From contig NZ_CP014161.1 in assembly GCF_001543175.1 (NCBI RefSeq), forward strand, positions 558,001 to 622,000: DNA of 64,000 nucleotides. The letters are read 5' to 3'. Of this stretch, positions 36,438 through 45,500 are shown piece after piece (position 1 is the first letter of the stretch; each line of letters starts with the position of its first letter). The notes beneath the pieces are model-generated. The model was not told the DNA's origin. It saw nothing but the letters and a program-made list of their open reading frames with translations, and ran no database searches. The position numbers were made by a program, and so were the translations under genes. Origin of the DNA: Aerococcus urinae (GTDB taxonomy: Bacteria; Bacillota; Bacilli; Lactobacillales; Aerococcaceae).

Positions 36438-37340
36438 ATGTTATTTTTCTCATGGACTTGTGACCAGAAAGTATATGTGAAGACTTTTCTTAGGCAAAAA
36501 GGCGTTTCCCGCCGTCAACTGGCTAAAATCAAATACCATGGGGGGACTATTTTAGTTAATAATAAGCGAGTTGGGAGTAAATACTTCCTTTCTTTGGGAG
36601 ACCAAGTGACCATCATCTACCCGCCTGAGGGGAGTCAAGATCAAATTATGGCGGTGGATTTTCCTTTGGAGATTCTTTATGAAGACCGCGATTATTTAAT
36701 TGTTAATAAACCGGCCGGCTACACCTCCATTCCTTCACAATTTAAGGATGAATACTCCATGGCTAATTTTGTTAAAGGTTACTTTGTTAGAAAAAATTAT
36801 GAAAACCAAGTCATCCATGTCGTGACCCGTTTAGACCGCTTTACGAGTGGAGCGATGATCTTTGCTAAGCACAAGTATGCCCATTCACAAATTGACCAAT
36901 TAATGCAGTCAGGCGGTATCAATAAGCAGTATTTAGCTTTTACCCATTCTGCTATCGACTCAGACCAGCATGGTCTGATTGAAGCGCCGATTGGTCGCAA
37001 GGAGGGCTCAATTATCGAACGCTGTGTCAGAGCGGATGGTCAACACGCTAAGACAGAGTACTGGTTGGAGGATAGCCAGGCTGGACTCTACCGCTATCGG
37101 GTTCAACTCCATACCGGACGTACCCATCAAATTAGAGTCCACTTTGCTTATCTAGGCGCCCCTCTTTGTGGGGATGATCTCTACGGTGGTAGTCAGGAAG
37201 CCGGGCTGGCTGGCCAGGCTTTACACTGTCAGCGCCTGGCCTTCAAGCAGCCTTTAACCCAGGAAGATTTAGTGATTGAAGCACCTTTATCCCAAGACTT
37301 TAAAACTTGGTTAGCTAGTTATCAAAAGGGGGACGCCTAA
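36438..37340 (+). CDS. RluA/RluD family 23S rRNA pseudouridine synthase
   Basis: Converts specific uridines of rRNA to pseudouridine. The 300-residue protein has an S4-like N terminus (VSRRQLAKIKYHGGTILVNN) and a catalytic domain with VVTRLDRFTSGAMIFAKH (about residues 128-145), whose Asp is the catalytic residue. LHTGRTHQIRVHFAYLGAPL is also diagnostic. It corresponds to YjbO of Bacillus by context. The ATG has only a distant AAAGGA in the end of nadK, so coupling to nadK is likely. Confidence 0.93.
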   Translation: MLFFSWTCDQKVYVKTFLRQKGVSRRQLAKIKYHGGTILVNNKRVGSKYFLSLGDQVTIIYPPEGSQDQIMAVDFPLEILYEDRDYLIVNKPAGYTSIPSQFKDEYSMANFVKGYFVRKNYENQVIHVVTRLDRFTSGAMIFAKHKYAHSQIDQLMQSGGINKQYLAFTHSAIDSDQHGLIEAPIGRKEGSIIERCVRADGQHAKTEYWLEDSQAGLYRYRVQLHTGRTHQIRVHFAYLGAPLCGDDLYGGSQEAGLAGQALHCQRLAFKQPLTQEDLVIEAPLSQDFKTWLASYQKGDA

Positions 37341-38750
37341 ATGAAGGATCAAGAACAAAAAAGACTTAGCAGCTCTAAGCCAGAACAAGAAGTGGAATTG
37401 ACTCCTGAAGAAATTGTTGACCGCGTTAAAGAAGCCTTAGCTAAACATGATCAGTCGGCTTTGCGTTATGAATTTTTTAAGAACCATCCCTATGACCAAG
37501 CCAAAATTTATATCAAACTAAGTGATGAAGAACGTCGTCTGCTTTACCAATATATCTCAGCTAGGGAATTAGCCGATGTTTATGACGTTTTGGATGAGGA
37601 TGAGCAAGAAGATATTATTGATTATTTAGAGGCCATGGATGACCAATATGCAGCCAATATGCTGGGAGAAATGTACCGGGATAATGCAGCGGATATCCTG
37701 AAAAAGTTTTCTCCTAATAAAATTGTCCATTATATGCGCCTAATTCCCATCGAACAAGCGGAAAAGATTAAGACCTTGATGGATTATGAAGATGAAACTG
37801 CTGGGGCGATTATGACAACCGAATTCGTCCAGATTAAGGCCAATCAAACCATTAAATCGGCCATGACTCTAGTGAGGGCCAAAGCTGAGAATGCTGAAAC
37901 CATTTATTATCTCTATGTTGTGGATGATGATTCCCGTTTAGTCGGGGTTCTCACCCTGAGAGATTTAATCACCTCTGATGCTAACCGGCTAGTTTCTGAA
38001 GCCATGTCGCCGCGGGTGGTGACGGTGTCGGTTGATGATAACCAACAAGATGTGGCTAGAACCATTCAAGACTATGACTTCCTAGCTATTCCCGTTATTG
38101 AAGCGACCGGGGAGTTACTAGGGATCATTACGGTTGATGATATCTTGGATGTTATGGATGAAGAAGCCGTGGCTGACTACTCTGGATTGGCTGGGGTGTC
38201 GGTTGACGAACCTTATCAAACACCCGTCAAATCAGCTCAGTCACGGTTACCCTGGTTAATTACTCTCTTGTTTTTGGGGATGGGGACTTCTACCTTGATT
38301 GGTCATTTTGAGGATATGATTTCTGAAGTGGCCACTTTATCTTTATTTATTACCTTAATTACCGGGACCTCAGGTAATGCAGGCACCCAGTCCTTAGCGG
38401 TTGCTGTGAGAAAAATTGCTAATCCAGATAATGAAGAGTCTACCTTTCTTCAATTGATCTTTCGCGAATTGTTTACGGGTTTAATTTGTGGACTAATTAC
38501 TGGGGGAACGATTTTCCTAATTATTACCCTCTGGCAAAAGAATATGGTCTTGGGTTTGGTCGTTGGGGTAGCTATGCTATGCGCGATTACAGTGGCTAAT
38601 TTAGCGGGAAGTATCATTCCCCTCCTTATGGACCGACTTGGCTTTGACCCGGCAGTGGCTTCTGGTCCTTTTATTACCACCTTAAGTGACTTGACCAGTG
38701 TTTTAATCTATTTTTCAATTGCTTCTCAGTTTCTGCTTTACTTATCCTAG
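37341..38750 (+). CDS. mgtE: Magnesium transporter MgtE
   Basis: Channel-like Mg2+ importer gated by cytosolic Mg2+. The 469-residue protein has the acidic N domain (about residues 20-140), a CBS pair (about residues 150-275, MTTEFVQIKANQTI and MSPRVVTVSVDDN), a connecting helix, and five membrane helices (about residues 300-469). GTSGNAGTQSLAVAVR and the Asp-containing PFITTLSDLTSVLIYF are the pore signatures. The ATG begins at the base after the upstream stop codon. Confidence 0.95.
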   Translation: MKDQEQKRLSSSKPEQEVELTPEEIVDRVKEALAKHDQSALRYEFFKNHPYDQAKIYIKLSDEERRLLYQYISARELADVYDVLDEDEQEDIIDYLEAMDDQYAANMLGEMYRDNAADILKKFSPNKIVHYMRLIPIEQAEKIKTLMDYEDETAGAIMTTEFVQIKANQTIKSAMTLVRAKAENAETIYYLYVVDDDSRLVGVLTLRDLITSDANRLVSEAMSPRVVTVSVDDNQQDVARTIQDYDFLAIPVIEATGELLGIITVDDILDVMDEEAVADYSGLAGVSVDEPYQTPVKSAQSRLPWLITLLFLGMGTSTLIGHFEDMISEVATLSLFITLITGTSGNAGTQSLAVAVRKIANPDNEESTFLQLIFRELFTGLICGLITGGTIFLIITLWQKNMVLGLVVGVAMLCAITVANLAGSIIPLLMDRLGFDPAVASGPFITTLSDLTSVLIYFSIASQFLLYLS

Positions 38751-38757
38751 TCCTATC

Positions 38758-38786
38758 TTGACAAAGATAGTTACAACCGATAAAAT
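38758..38786 (+). promoter_or_regulatory. Promoter of the metA T-box leader
   Basis: A perfect TTGACA at 38758-38763, 17-base spacer, and TAAAAT at 38781-38786. Confidence 0.75.
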
Positions 38787-38799
38787 GAGATCAATAATA

Positions 38800-39067
38800 T
38801 AAAAAAGTAAGCTTTGAATAGATAAGTAAGTCAGTTAATCATTTGAGCGAGCTCTGTTTGGTGAAAGAGAGTATGAGGCGTTGACTGAAGATGGTCTATG
38901 AGCAACTAATTGTGAGCAATAGTGAACACTTAGCGCTTGGTAATCGATAACTTACCACTACATGATAGTGTAGATGGAGAGGTAATCAAACGATTACGAA
39001 GTAGGGTGGTAACACGGTGAAGCGTCCTTATAGTATGAATATTCATGCTGTAGGGACTTTTTTTATG
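38800..39067 (+). promoter_or_regulatory. T-box riboswitch controlling metA (probably tRNA-Met)
   Basis: The T-box AGGGTGGTAACACGGTG is at 39003-39019. A terminator follows with arms starting GTCCTTATAG (39024-39033) and ending CTGTAGGGAC (39048-39057), then a run of T residues. Stem I occupies about 38805-38925; ATG triplets occur in it, such as in CTATGAGC, but I cannot fix the specifier by eye. The methionine gene downstream supports tRNA-Met. Confidence 0.9.
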
Positions 39068-39086
39068 GAATGGAGGAATGGGGATC

Positions 39087-40013
39087 ATGCCCATAAAAGT
39101 ACAAGAAAATTTACCTGCTTTAAAGAAATTGGCTAGTGAGAATATCTTTGTCATGGATGAACGTCGCGCGGCCATGCAAGACTTTCGTTCACTGGAAGTC
39201 ATTATCGTCAATTTAATGCCGACCAAAGAGGCAACTGAAGAGCAATTGTTGCGGCTATTAAGCAATTCTGCCCTACAGGTTAATGTCACCTTCATTCACA
39301 TGCAGTCTCATAAGGCAAAAAACACCTCAGCTAAACACCTGGATACTTTTTATCGGACCTTTGCCGATATTAAAGATCGTTACTTTGATGGCATGATTAT
39401 CACCGGTGCGCCAGTAGAGCAATTGGACTTTGAAGAAGTCAATTATTGGGAAGAATTGGTTGAAATTATGGAATGGAGCTCTAACCATGTCTTCTCCACC
39501 CTCCATATTTGTTGGGGAGCCCAGGCTGGTCTATACCATCACTTTGGCATTAAGAAACATTCCCTGGACCATAAGCTTTTTGGAGTTTACCCCCAATACA
39601 TGGACCATCCGGAAATTTCCTTACTCCGAGGCTTAGATGATGTCTTCTATATCCCTCATTCCCGCTATACTGAAGTCCGTCGCGAGGATATCGAGGCCAA
39701 TCCCGACCTGGAAGTGCTTATTTCCTCACCAGAAACGGGAATCACCGCTGTCCATAGTAAGGACCAACGTTTTGTCTTTATCTTTGGTCATGTGGAATAT
39801 GACGCTGATACGCTAGACCGGGAATATAAGCGAGATATCAATGAAGGGATAAATATCAAGGTGCCATTAAATTATTACCCCGAGGATAATCCCAATAAAA
39901 AACCTTTATTGAGATGGCGGTCAACCTCAAATATGTTATTTACCAATTGGTTAAACTATTATGTTTACCAAGAAACACCCTTTGTTATTGAACGCATTGA
40001 TAAAGAAAAATAG
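39087..40013 (+). CDS. metA: Homoserine O-acyltransferase MetA, predicted acetyl-CoA type
   Basis: Activates homoserine for methionine synthesis. The start at 39087 (MPIKVQENLPAL) is the family start; the ATG at 39078 lies too close to GGAGG (39072-39076). With this start the nucleophile is exactly Cys142 (STLHICWGAQAG), and residue 111 is Glu in TGAPVEQLDF. In this family Glu111 goes with acetyl-CoA use and Gly with succinyl-CoA, so the predicted product is O-acetylhomoserine. Length is 308 residues. It is controlled by a T-box. hom, which makes homoserine, begins at the right edge of the window. Confidence 0.95.
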   Translation: MPIKVQENLPALKKLASENIFVMDERRAAMQDFRSLEVIIVNLMPTKEATEEQLLRLLSNSALQVNVTFIHMQSHKAKNTSAKHLDTFYRTFADIKDRYFDGMIITGAPVEQLDFEEVNYWEELVEIMEWSSNHVFSTLHICWGAQAGLYHHFGIKKHSLDHKLFGVYPQYMDHPEISLLRGLDDVFYIPHSRYTEVRREDIEANPDLEVLISSPETGITAVHSKDQRFVFIFGHVEYDADTLDREYKRDINEGINIKVPLNYYPEDNPNKKPLLRWRSTSNMLFTNWLNYYVYQETPFVIERIDKEK

Positions 40014-40018
40014 TTTTT

Positions 40019-40456
40019 TTATCTTAAGGCATAAGCCATCTTGCGGTGCTTAATCCCTGCTTCTAAAAAGAGTTCGCTTTCAATTTGAAAGCCGAGTTTT
40101 AAATAGAAGGGGACGGCTGTTTCTTGGGCATCAAGGATGCAGCTTGAGTAATGACGGTCTTTAGCAAATTTTAGGCAGGCTTCCATTAAAGCTTGCCCGT
40201 AGCCTAAATGGCGGGCGTTTTTAGAGACAGCAACTCGTTGCATTTTTATTTCTTCTCGGTTCAAAGGATAGAGTCGACATGTCGCAAGCGCTTGGCCATT
40301 TCGATAGAGGCAGAAGTGGAAGCAAAGCGATTCAAAGTCATCAATTTCAATTTGGGGGTCGACACCTTGCTCCTCAATAAAGACTTGCTTTCTAATGGTA
40401 AGAGCGTCATGGTATAGCTTAGAATTGAGCGCTTGACTCATATGAATAGTGATCAC
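40019..40456 (-). CDS. GNAT family N-acetyltransferase
   Basis: A 145-residue acetyltransferase. The N-terminal RKQVFIEEQGVDPQIEIDDF segment is typical of a common Firmicutes GNAT group. The acetyl-CoA site is QRVAVSKNARHLGYGQALME (about residues 73-92), and AVPFYLKLGFQIESE closes the fold. The substrate is unknown. It converges on metA with only 5 bases between stop codons and no clear terminator. Confidence 0.87.
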   Translation of the reverse strand: MITIHMSQALNSKLYHDALTIRKQVFIEEQGVDPQIEIDDFESLCFHFCLYRNGQALATCRLYPLNREEIKMQRVAVSKNARHLGYGQALMEACLKFAKDRHYSSCILDAQETAVPFYLKLGFQIESELFLEAGIKHRKMAYALR

Positions 40457-40533
40457 GGGGAAGGGCTCCTTTATTTGTAATGATTTTATTATAGGTAAAA
40501 TCGTTCAGTCTGAAAAGAATCCTTATCTTTTTA

Positions 40534-40562
40534 TTGCTGTTCCATAAAAAGGAGCTTATAAT
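40534..40562 (+). promoter_or_regulatory. Candidate promoter of the V-ATPase operon
   Basis: TATAAT at 40557-40562 with TTGCTG at 40534-40539, a 17-base spacing; the -35 is weak. The 301-base gap 40457-40757 otherwise holds a leader of about 190 bases with no ORF, AT-rich, with no structure I recognise. Confidence 0.5.
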
Positions 40563-40757
40563 ATATACATAAAGGGTATCGATTGACCCTTTGTTAACAA
40601 ATGTGGTATCTTTTTATTGTAGTACATTAGTTATATACGCCAAAGTCTGTCTTGGTCAAAAATATATAAAAAATAGTTGTGGGAAGTTTGGTCACGTCGA
40701 ACTTCCCTTTTTTCGAAGATTTTGCTAGATAGGCTAGGTATGTGAGGGGGTGAAAGT

Positions 40758-41084
40758 ATGGAAAATCAGACATTGGCGCAAGTCTTAGCTGTTGATGAGC
40801 AAGCCAATCAATTAAGTGAAGCAACCCAAGCAAAAATTCAAGAGCTAGAAGACGAAAAAGACAGCCAAATTGAGCAATTTGAGCAAGAAGCCAAAGCGGA
40901 ATATCGCCAATATGTCGAATCTTTAAAAAGCTCTAATCAAGAAGCGCTGGAAAGCTATAAGCGTGAAGGTGATGAGAAGAATCAGAAAAGAATCGCTAAG
41001 CTGGTTGAGCATTATCAAGCCCAAGAGGCAAGTATTGTTGACTATATTGTAGAGGAGGTGAAAAAGGTATATGTCAATTGCTAA
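40758..41084 (+). CDS. ntpF: V-type ATPase peripheral-stalk subunit (NtpF, subunit G/H type)
   Basis: A 108-residue, almost entirely helical protein rich in Glu, Gln and Lys, consistent with the coiled-coil stator that pairs with NtpE. Its position as first gene of the operon matches Enterococcus hirae ntpF. The ATG follows GAGGGGGTGAAAG. The 3' end overlaps the ntpI start by 14 bases. Confidence 0.88.
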   Translation: MENQTLAQVLAVDEQANQLSEATQAKIQELEDEKDSQIEQFEQEAKAEYRQYVESLKSSNQEALESYKREGDEKNQKRIAKLVEHYQAQEASIVDYIVEEVKKVYVNC

Positions 41085-43044
41085 AATGCAAAAAATTTCA
41101 TTGATCACCAAGCCTACAGATAAAGAAAAATTAATTCAATCCCTGCAAGGTGTACAAAATGTGGAAATTAGCGACTTAAGTAGTGAAGACCAGGAGCTTT
41201 CAAGTCAAGAACTTGCCAAGAAAAATAACCGCCAATATGACTATTATCAAAGTTGGTATCGGCGTTCAGAGCAAGCTTTAACGACCTTGTCACGCTACCT
41301 AACCATTCAGCCGCTCTTAAGTCGATTGACGACCAAGCGTCCCACATATACCATGAGTGAGTTAATTAAAGCGGTTGACGTTGATCAAGCCCAATCCCTT
41401 ATTCAAGAGATTGAACAATTATCTAAGGACCGTCAAGAGCTCATTGATCAAAGGCAAAAAGTTGAACAAGCTCAAAATACCATTAGTAACTGGCGAGCTT
41501 TGTCAATAAATCCTAGCGACTTATTGGCAAGTAAACACTTTAAAGCTTTCTTAGGCTACTTGCCTAATGATGAAGACCGGTCCTATTTTAATAAGATTAA
41601 AGCAGCTGATGGATTAGCGATTGAGGAAGTTTTTTCTACTCAAGAACATATTGGTGTGGTCCTGCTTCAAGATGAAAGGAACGACAATTCCTATAGTGAA
41701 CTTCTAAATAATAGTCACTTTGAAGAATGGGACTACCCTTACCATGAAGCCCCCGACAAGGTGTATGATGCCTTAGAAGACCACCGCTTATGGCTTAATG
41801 GCACTGAACAAGAATTAGTGGAAAACTTTAGGAGCTTGGAAGCGCAGATTTTCAATTTACAGCTTGCTTCGGAGACCTTCTATAATCGCAGTCAGCGGGC
41901 TTTGGTTGAAGATTTAGCTCATGATACCAACTATCTCACCTATATTAAAGGTTGGGTGAGTGTCCAAGACCTGGAAAAATTGGAGCAGCAACTTGCTCTT
42001 GATTTGGATGACAATCAATATGCGCTCATTAAAGAGGAAATTAGTCAAAAAGAAATTGATGATGACCAAGTTCCGATTAAGTTAGAGAATAATGCCTTAG
42101 TGGAACCCTTTGAAGCCATCACTTTAATGTATGCCACACCTAATTATCGTGAGACGGACCCGACGCCCTATCTCACCCCATTTTATATGCTGTTTTTCGG
42201 TATGATGATGGGAGACTTAGGTTATGGTTTGGTCATGTGGATTGTCACCTTCCTGGCTTTAAGGTTTGTGGATATGAAAGACTCCATGCGTAGCACCATG
42301 AAAATGGGGCATTTACTAAGTTATACGACGATGTTGGTAGGGCTAGCTTATGGATCATTCTTCGGGGCTTCATTACCTTTTAAATTAATTGACCCCTTGA
42401 ATCAAGCCATGCAATTATTGATTATTTCGATTGCTTTTGGTTTTGTTCACATGATGGTTGCTTTAATTATTAAGGCAGTGACGGAATGGCGCCGTGGCGA
42501 CTTCCAGGAAATGTATAGTGAAAGCGGTGGCTGGCTACTGATGTTCTTGAGTTTAGCCTTAGTCATTGCTGGTTATGTTTTCAATTACCCCATGCTGATG
42601 ACGATAGCGGGTGTGATTGCGATTATAGCGGCTATCGGTATGATTATTGTTCCCATGGTTTATGCTGATAAGAAAATTGTCGGTTTTGCCAGTGGGTTAT
42701 ATAACTTATATGGCGTAAGTTCCTATTTAGGTGACTTTGTTTCCTATTCAAGACTAATGGCCTTAGGGCTATCTGGGGGCAGTATCGCCATGGCCTTCAA
42801 TATGATTGTGGGCTTGTTACCCGTCCCACTTCGTTTTACAGTGGGGATCGTATTGATTGTTGCCCTGCACGGCTTTAACATGTTCCTTTCACTCTTAAGT
42901 GCTTATGTGCACGGACTCAGACTTACTTTCGTGGAATTCTTTGGTAAGTTTGTTGAAGGTGGGGGACGTCGCTTTAAGCCGATTGACACCTTACAAAAGT
43001 ATATTCATTTATCGGATGTTAATGAAAATGTAGAAAATAAATAA
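41071..43044 (+). CDS. ntpI: V-type ATPase subunit I (stator a-subunit)
   Basis: Large membrane stator subunit that forms the ion half-channels. The 657-residue protein has a soluble N-terminal half (about residues 1-345) with coiled coils, and a C-terminal membrane half with about seven or eight helices (TPFYMLFFGMMMGDLGYGLV, SRLMALGLSGGSIAMAFN, FFGKFVEGGGRRFKPI). The GDLGYG and SRLMALGL segments are diagnostic; the Arg in the latter faces the rotor. The ATG follows GAGGAGG inside the end of ntpF. Confidence 0.95.
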   Translation: MSIAKMQKISLITKPTDKEKLIQSLQGVQNVEISDLSSEDQELSSQELAKKNNRQYDYYQSWYRRSEQALTTLSRYLTIQPLLSRLTTKRPTYTMSELIKAVDVDQAQSLIQEIEQLSKDRQELIDQRQKVEQAQNTISNWRALSINPSDLLASKHFKAFLGYLPNDEDRSYFNKIKAADGLAIEEVFSTQEHIGVVLLQDERNDNSYSELLNNSHFEEWDYPYHEAPDKVYDALEDHRLWLNGTEQELVENFRSLEAQIFNLQLASETFYNRSQRALVEDLAHDTNYLTYIKGWVSVQDLEKLEQQLALDLDDNQYALIKEEISQKEIDDDQVPIKLENNALVEPFEAITLMYATPNYRETDPTPYLTPFYMLFFGMMMGDLGYGLVMWIVTFLALRFVDMKDSMRSTMKMGHLLSYTTMLVGLAYGSFFGASLPFKLIDPLNQAMQLLIISIAFGFVHMMVALIIKAVTEWRRGDFQEMYSESGGWLLMFLSLALVIAGYVFNYPMLMTIAGVIAIIAAIGMIIVPMVYADKKIVGFASGLYNLYGVSSYLGDFVSYSRLMALGLSGGSIAMAFNMIVGLLPVPLRFTVGIVLIVALHGFNMFLSLLSAYVHGLRLTFVEFFGKFVEGGGRRFKPIDTLQKYIHLSDVNENVENK

Positions 43045-43539
<495 letters not shown>

Positions 43540-43560
43540 GCATGATAAAGGAGGACGGAT

Positions 43561-44142
43561 ATGGCTACAATTAAGCAACTAACTGAAGAAGTGTACAAAG
43601 AAGTCCGTTCAGAAAATGAAGCCAAGCTGGATCATGCCAAAGCAACATTCGAAAAAGACATAAGTGATGCCAAGGAGCAAAGCCAGGCCAAATGGCAAAA
43701 ACAAAAAGAAAAAGCTGAACGTGACTATCATGATAATCTAGAAAGACAAAAGCAAAGTTATAGTAATCAATTAAATCAAGACCTCTTAGCGAAGAAGCAA
43801 GAATTAATTCAGCAGGCTTTTAAAGAAGCTCAGCTGGCCTTAAGCCAACTCAGTCAAGCGGACTTTGTCAGTATGCTGGACCAGGCGCTTTCAGCAATTC
43901 CACAAGCGGAAAATACCCAGATTGTGGTTGGAGAATTGAGTCAAAAGCAACTAGACCAAGAAGCTAAGGTAAGCCTGCAAGAAAAATATCCCCACATTGG
44001 CTTTAGTCAAGACTCGCTTAAAGGCCACGGTGGGGTAGTGATCGAGCAAGAAACCATGAACTATGATCTGACTTTTGACCAATTGATTCGTGAACAAGAA
44101 GATCATCTATCTGTCTACGTTGCTAAACAATTGAATGATTAG
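43561..44142 (+). CDS. ntpE: V-type ATPase subunit E
   Basis: Peripheral-stalk subunit that pairs with NtpF and holds the catalytic head. The 193-residue protein has a long charged N-terminal coiled coil (about residues 1-90) and a C-terminal globular domain (GHGGVVIEQETMNYDLTFD). The ATG follows AAGGAGG, 21 bases after ntpK. Its end overlaps an upstream in-frame ATG of ntpC but not the preferred GTG. Confidence 0.92.
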   Translation: MATIKQLTEEVYKEVRSENEAKLDHAKATFEKDISDAKEQSQAKWQKQKEKAERDYHDNLERQKQSYSNQLNQDLLAKKQELIQQAFKEAQLALSQLSQADFVSMLDQALSAIPQAENTQIVVGELSQKQLDQEAKVSLQEKYPHIGFSQDSLKGHGGVVIEQETMNYDLTFDQLIREQEDHLSVYVAKQLND

Positions 44143-44158
44143 AAGGGAGAAGATAGCT

Positions 44159-45181
44159 GTGACTAAAACAAGTTATGCGAGTTTAAATGTCACTGTACGT
44201 ATCCATGAAGAAGAATTCCTGGATAAGAGCGACTATCAAGCCTTACTAAGCGCCAAAAACTTGGAAGACGCTATCGCTCAATTACAGCATAGTGCTTATC
44301 GGATTCCTGATGACATTCTATCAAGTCGTGATTTTGATGGTTTCTTAATCGACCGGCTCATGCAGGCGATGCAAGAAGTTTATCAAAACATTCCTGACCA
44401 AAAGGTTGTCGATCTTTTAGGTCTGCGTTATAGCTATCATAACGCCAAGGTTATTTTTAAAGAGTTATTTAGTGACCAAGACTTTCATCATATGTATTTG
44501 CCAGCTGGCCCCTATCAAATCGATAGTTTGAGGCAGGCGATAAAAACTGGAAAATCATCGGTTATTGACCAGCGCATGATTGAAGCCATTGATACGGTGA
44601 GAAATTATGTTGAGGACACCGAACAAATTAATGACATTTCGGTGATGCTCGATGATGCCTATTTATCCCACATTCACTATCTGGCTTTAGCCATTGATGA
44701 TGACCAAGTGACTGAATGGGTGGCTTTACGGATTGATTTAGAGAATTTATCTCTTTTACTACGTGCCATGCAACAGAAGCGGTCGAGTTCCTTCATTCGT
44801 TCATTACTCAATGAACACGGCTCTATTTCGCTTTCTTCACTCTTAGAATGGGCTGAGAATAAGGATTATTCCAGTATTTTTAAAGCCTATGAAGTGAAGG
44901 ATTATGGGGAACATTTTAGCCAAGTCCTATCTGAAACGGAAAGTGAACTATCCAATCAGCAGAGGATTTCACTAGATGGCTTAGATGCGGCTATTGAAGG
45001 CGTCATTAGTGACCACTTGCGTGAGGCGCGTTTACAAGCCTTTGGTCCCCTACCAGTCTTGGCTTATCTCTACTTTTTAAATAACGAAGTGACCAATTTG
45101 CGCTTGATACTCGTTGGTAAGAGTAACCAAATTGATGAAAATAAGCTAAAAGAAAGGATGCGGCCGATATATGACGAGTAA
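44159..45181 (+). CDS. ntpC: V-type ATPase subunit C (d-subunit type)
   Basis: Socket that joins the central stalk to the rotor ring. The 340-residue protein fits the NtpC/AC39 family: YASLNVTVRIHE, LGLRYSYHNAKVIFKEL, LRIDLENLSLLLRAMQQKR and FLNNEVTNLRLIL. GTG at 44159 is preferred because AAGGGAGA (44143-44150) is 8 bases upstream; an ATG at 44135 would overlap ntpE and lie before that site. Its stop overlaps the ntpG ATG. Confidence 0.92.
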   Translation: MTKTSYASLNVTVRIHEEEFLDKSDYQALLSAKNLEDAIAQLQHSAYRIPDDILSSRDFDGFLIDRLMQAMQEVYQNIPDQKVVDLLGLRYSYHNAKVIFKELFSDQDFHHMYLPAGPYQIDSLRQAIKTGKSSVIDQRMIEAIDTVRNYVEDTEQINDISVMLDDAYLSHIHYLALAIDDDQVTEWVALRIDLENLSLLLRAMQQKRSSSFIRSLLNEHGSISLSSLLEWAENKDYSSIFKAYEVKDYGEHFSQVLSETESELSNQQRISLDGLDAAIEGVISDHLREARLQAFGPLPVLAYLYFLNNEVTNLRLILVGKSNQIDENKLKERMRPIYDE

Positions 45182-45482
45182 AATAGGAGTAGTTGGTGAA
45201 AAACAAGTTGTCACTGCTTTTCAACTCATTGGTTTTGACGCTTATCCTGTGGTGAGTGGCGACGAAGCTCGCCGCACCATCCATCATTTAGCTGAAAACA
45301 ATTATGGGATTATTTATTTGACAGAAACCCTTGCCAAAGAAATCCCAGAAACCATTTCTTTTTACGATTCCCAAGTCACTCCAGCAATTATTCTTATTCC
45401 AACAAATAATGGCAGCTTGGGAATTGGTAAGAAACGTGTGAATGATAATGTCGAAAAAGCTGTTGGACAAAATATTTTATAG
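45171..45482 (+). CDS. ntpG: V-type ATPase subunit F (NtpG)
   Basis: Small central-stalk subunit, 103 residues. It starts MTSKIGVVGEKQVVTAFQLI and has PAIILIPTNNGSLGIGKKRV near the C terminus, both typical of archaeal/V-type subunit F. In Enterococcus naming this is NtpG. It overlaps ntpC by 11 bases and is 18 bases upstream of ntpA. Confidence 0.93.
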   Translation: MTSKIGVVGEKQVVTAFQLIGFDAYPVVSGDEARRTIHHLAENNYGIIYLTETLAKEIPETISFYDSQVTPAIILIPTNNGSLGIGKKRVNDNVEKAVGQNIL

Positions 45483-45500
45483 GATGAAGGAGGAAACTAG

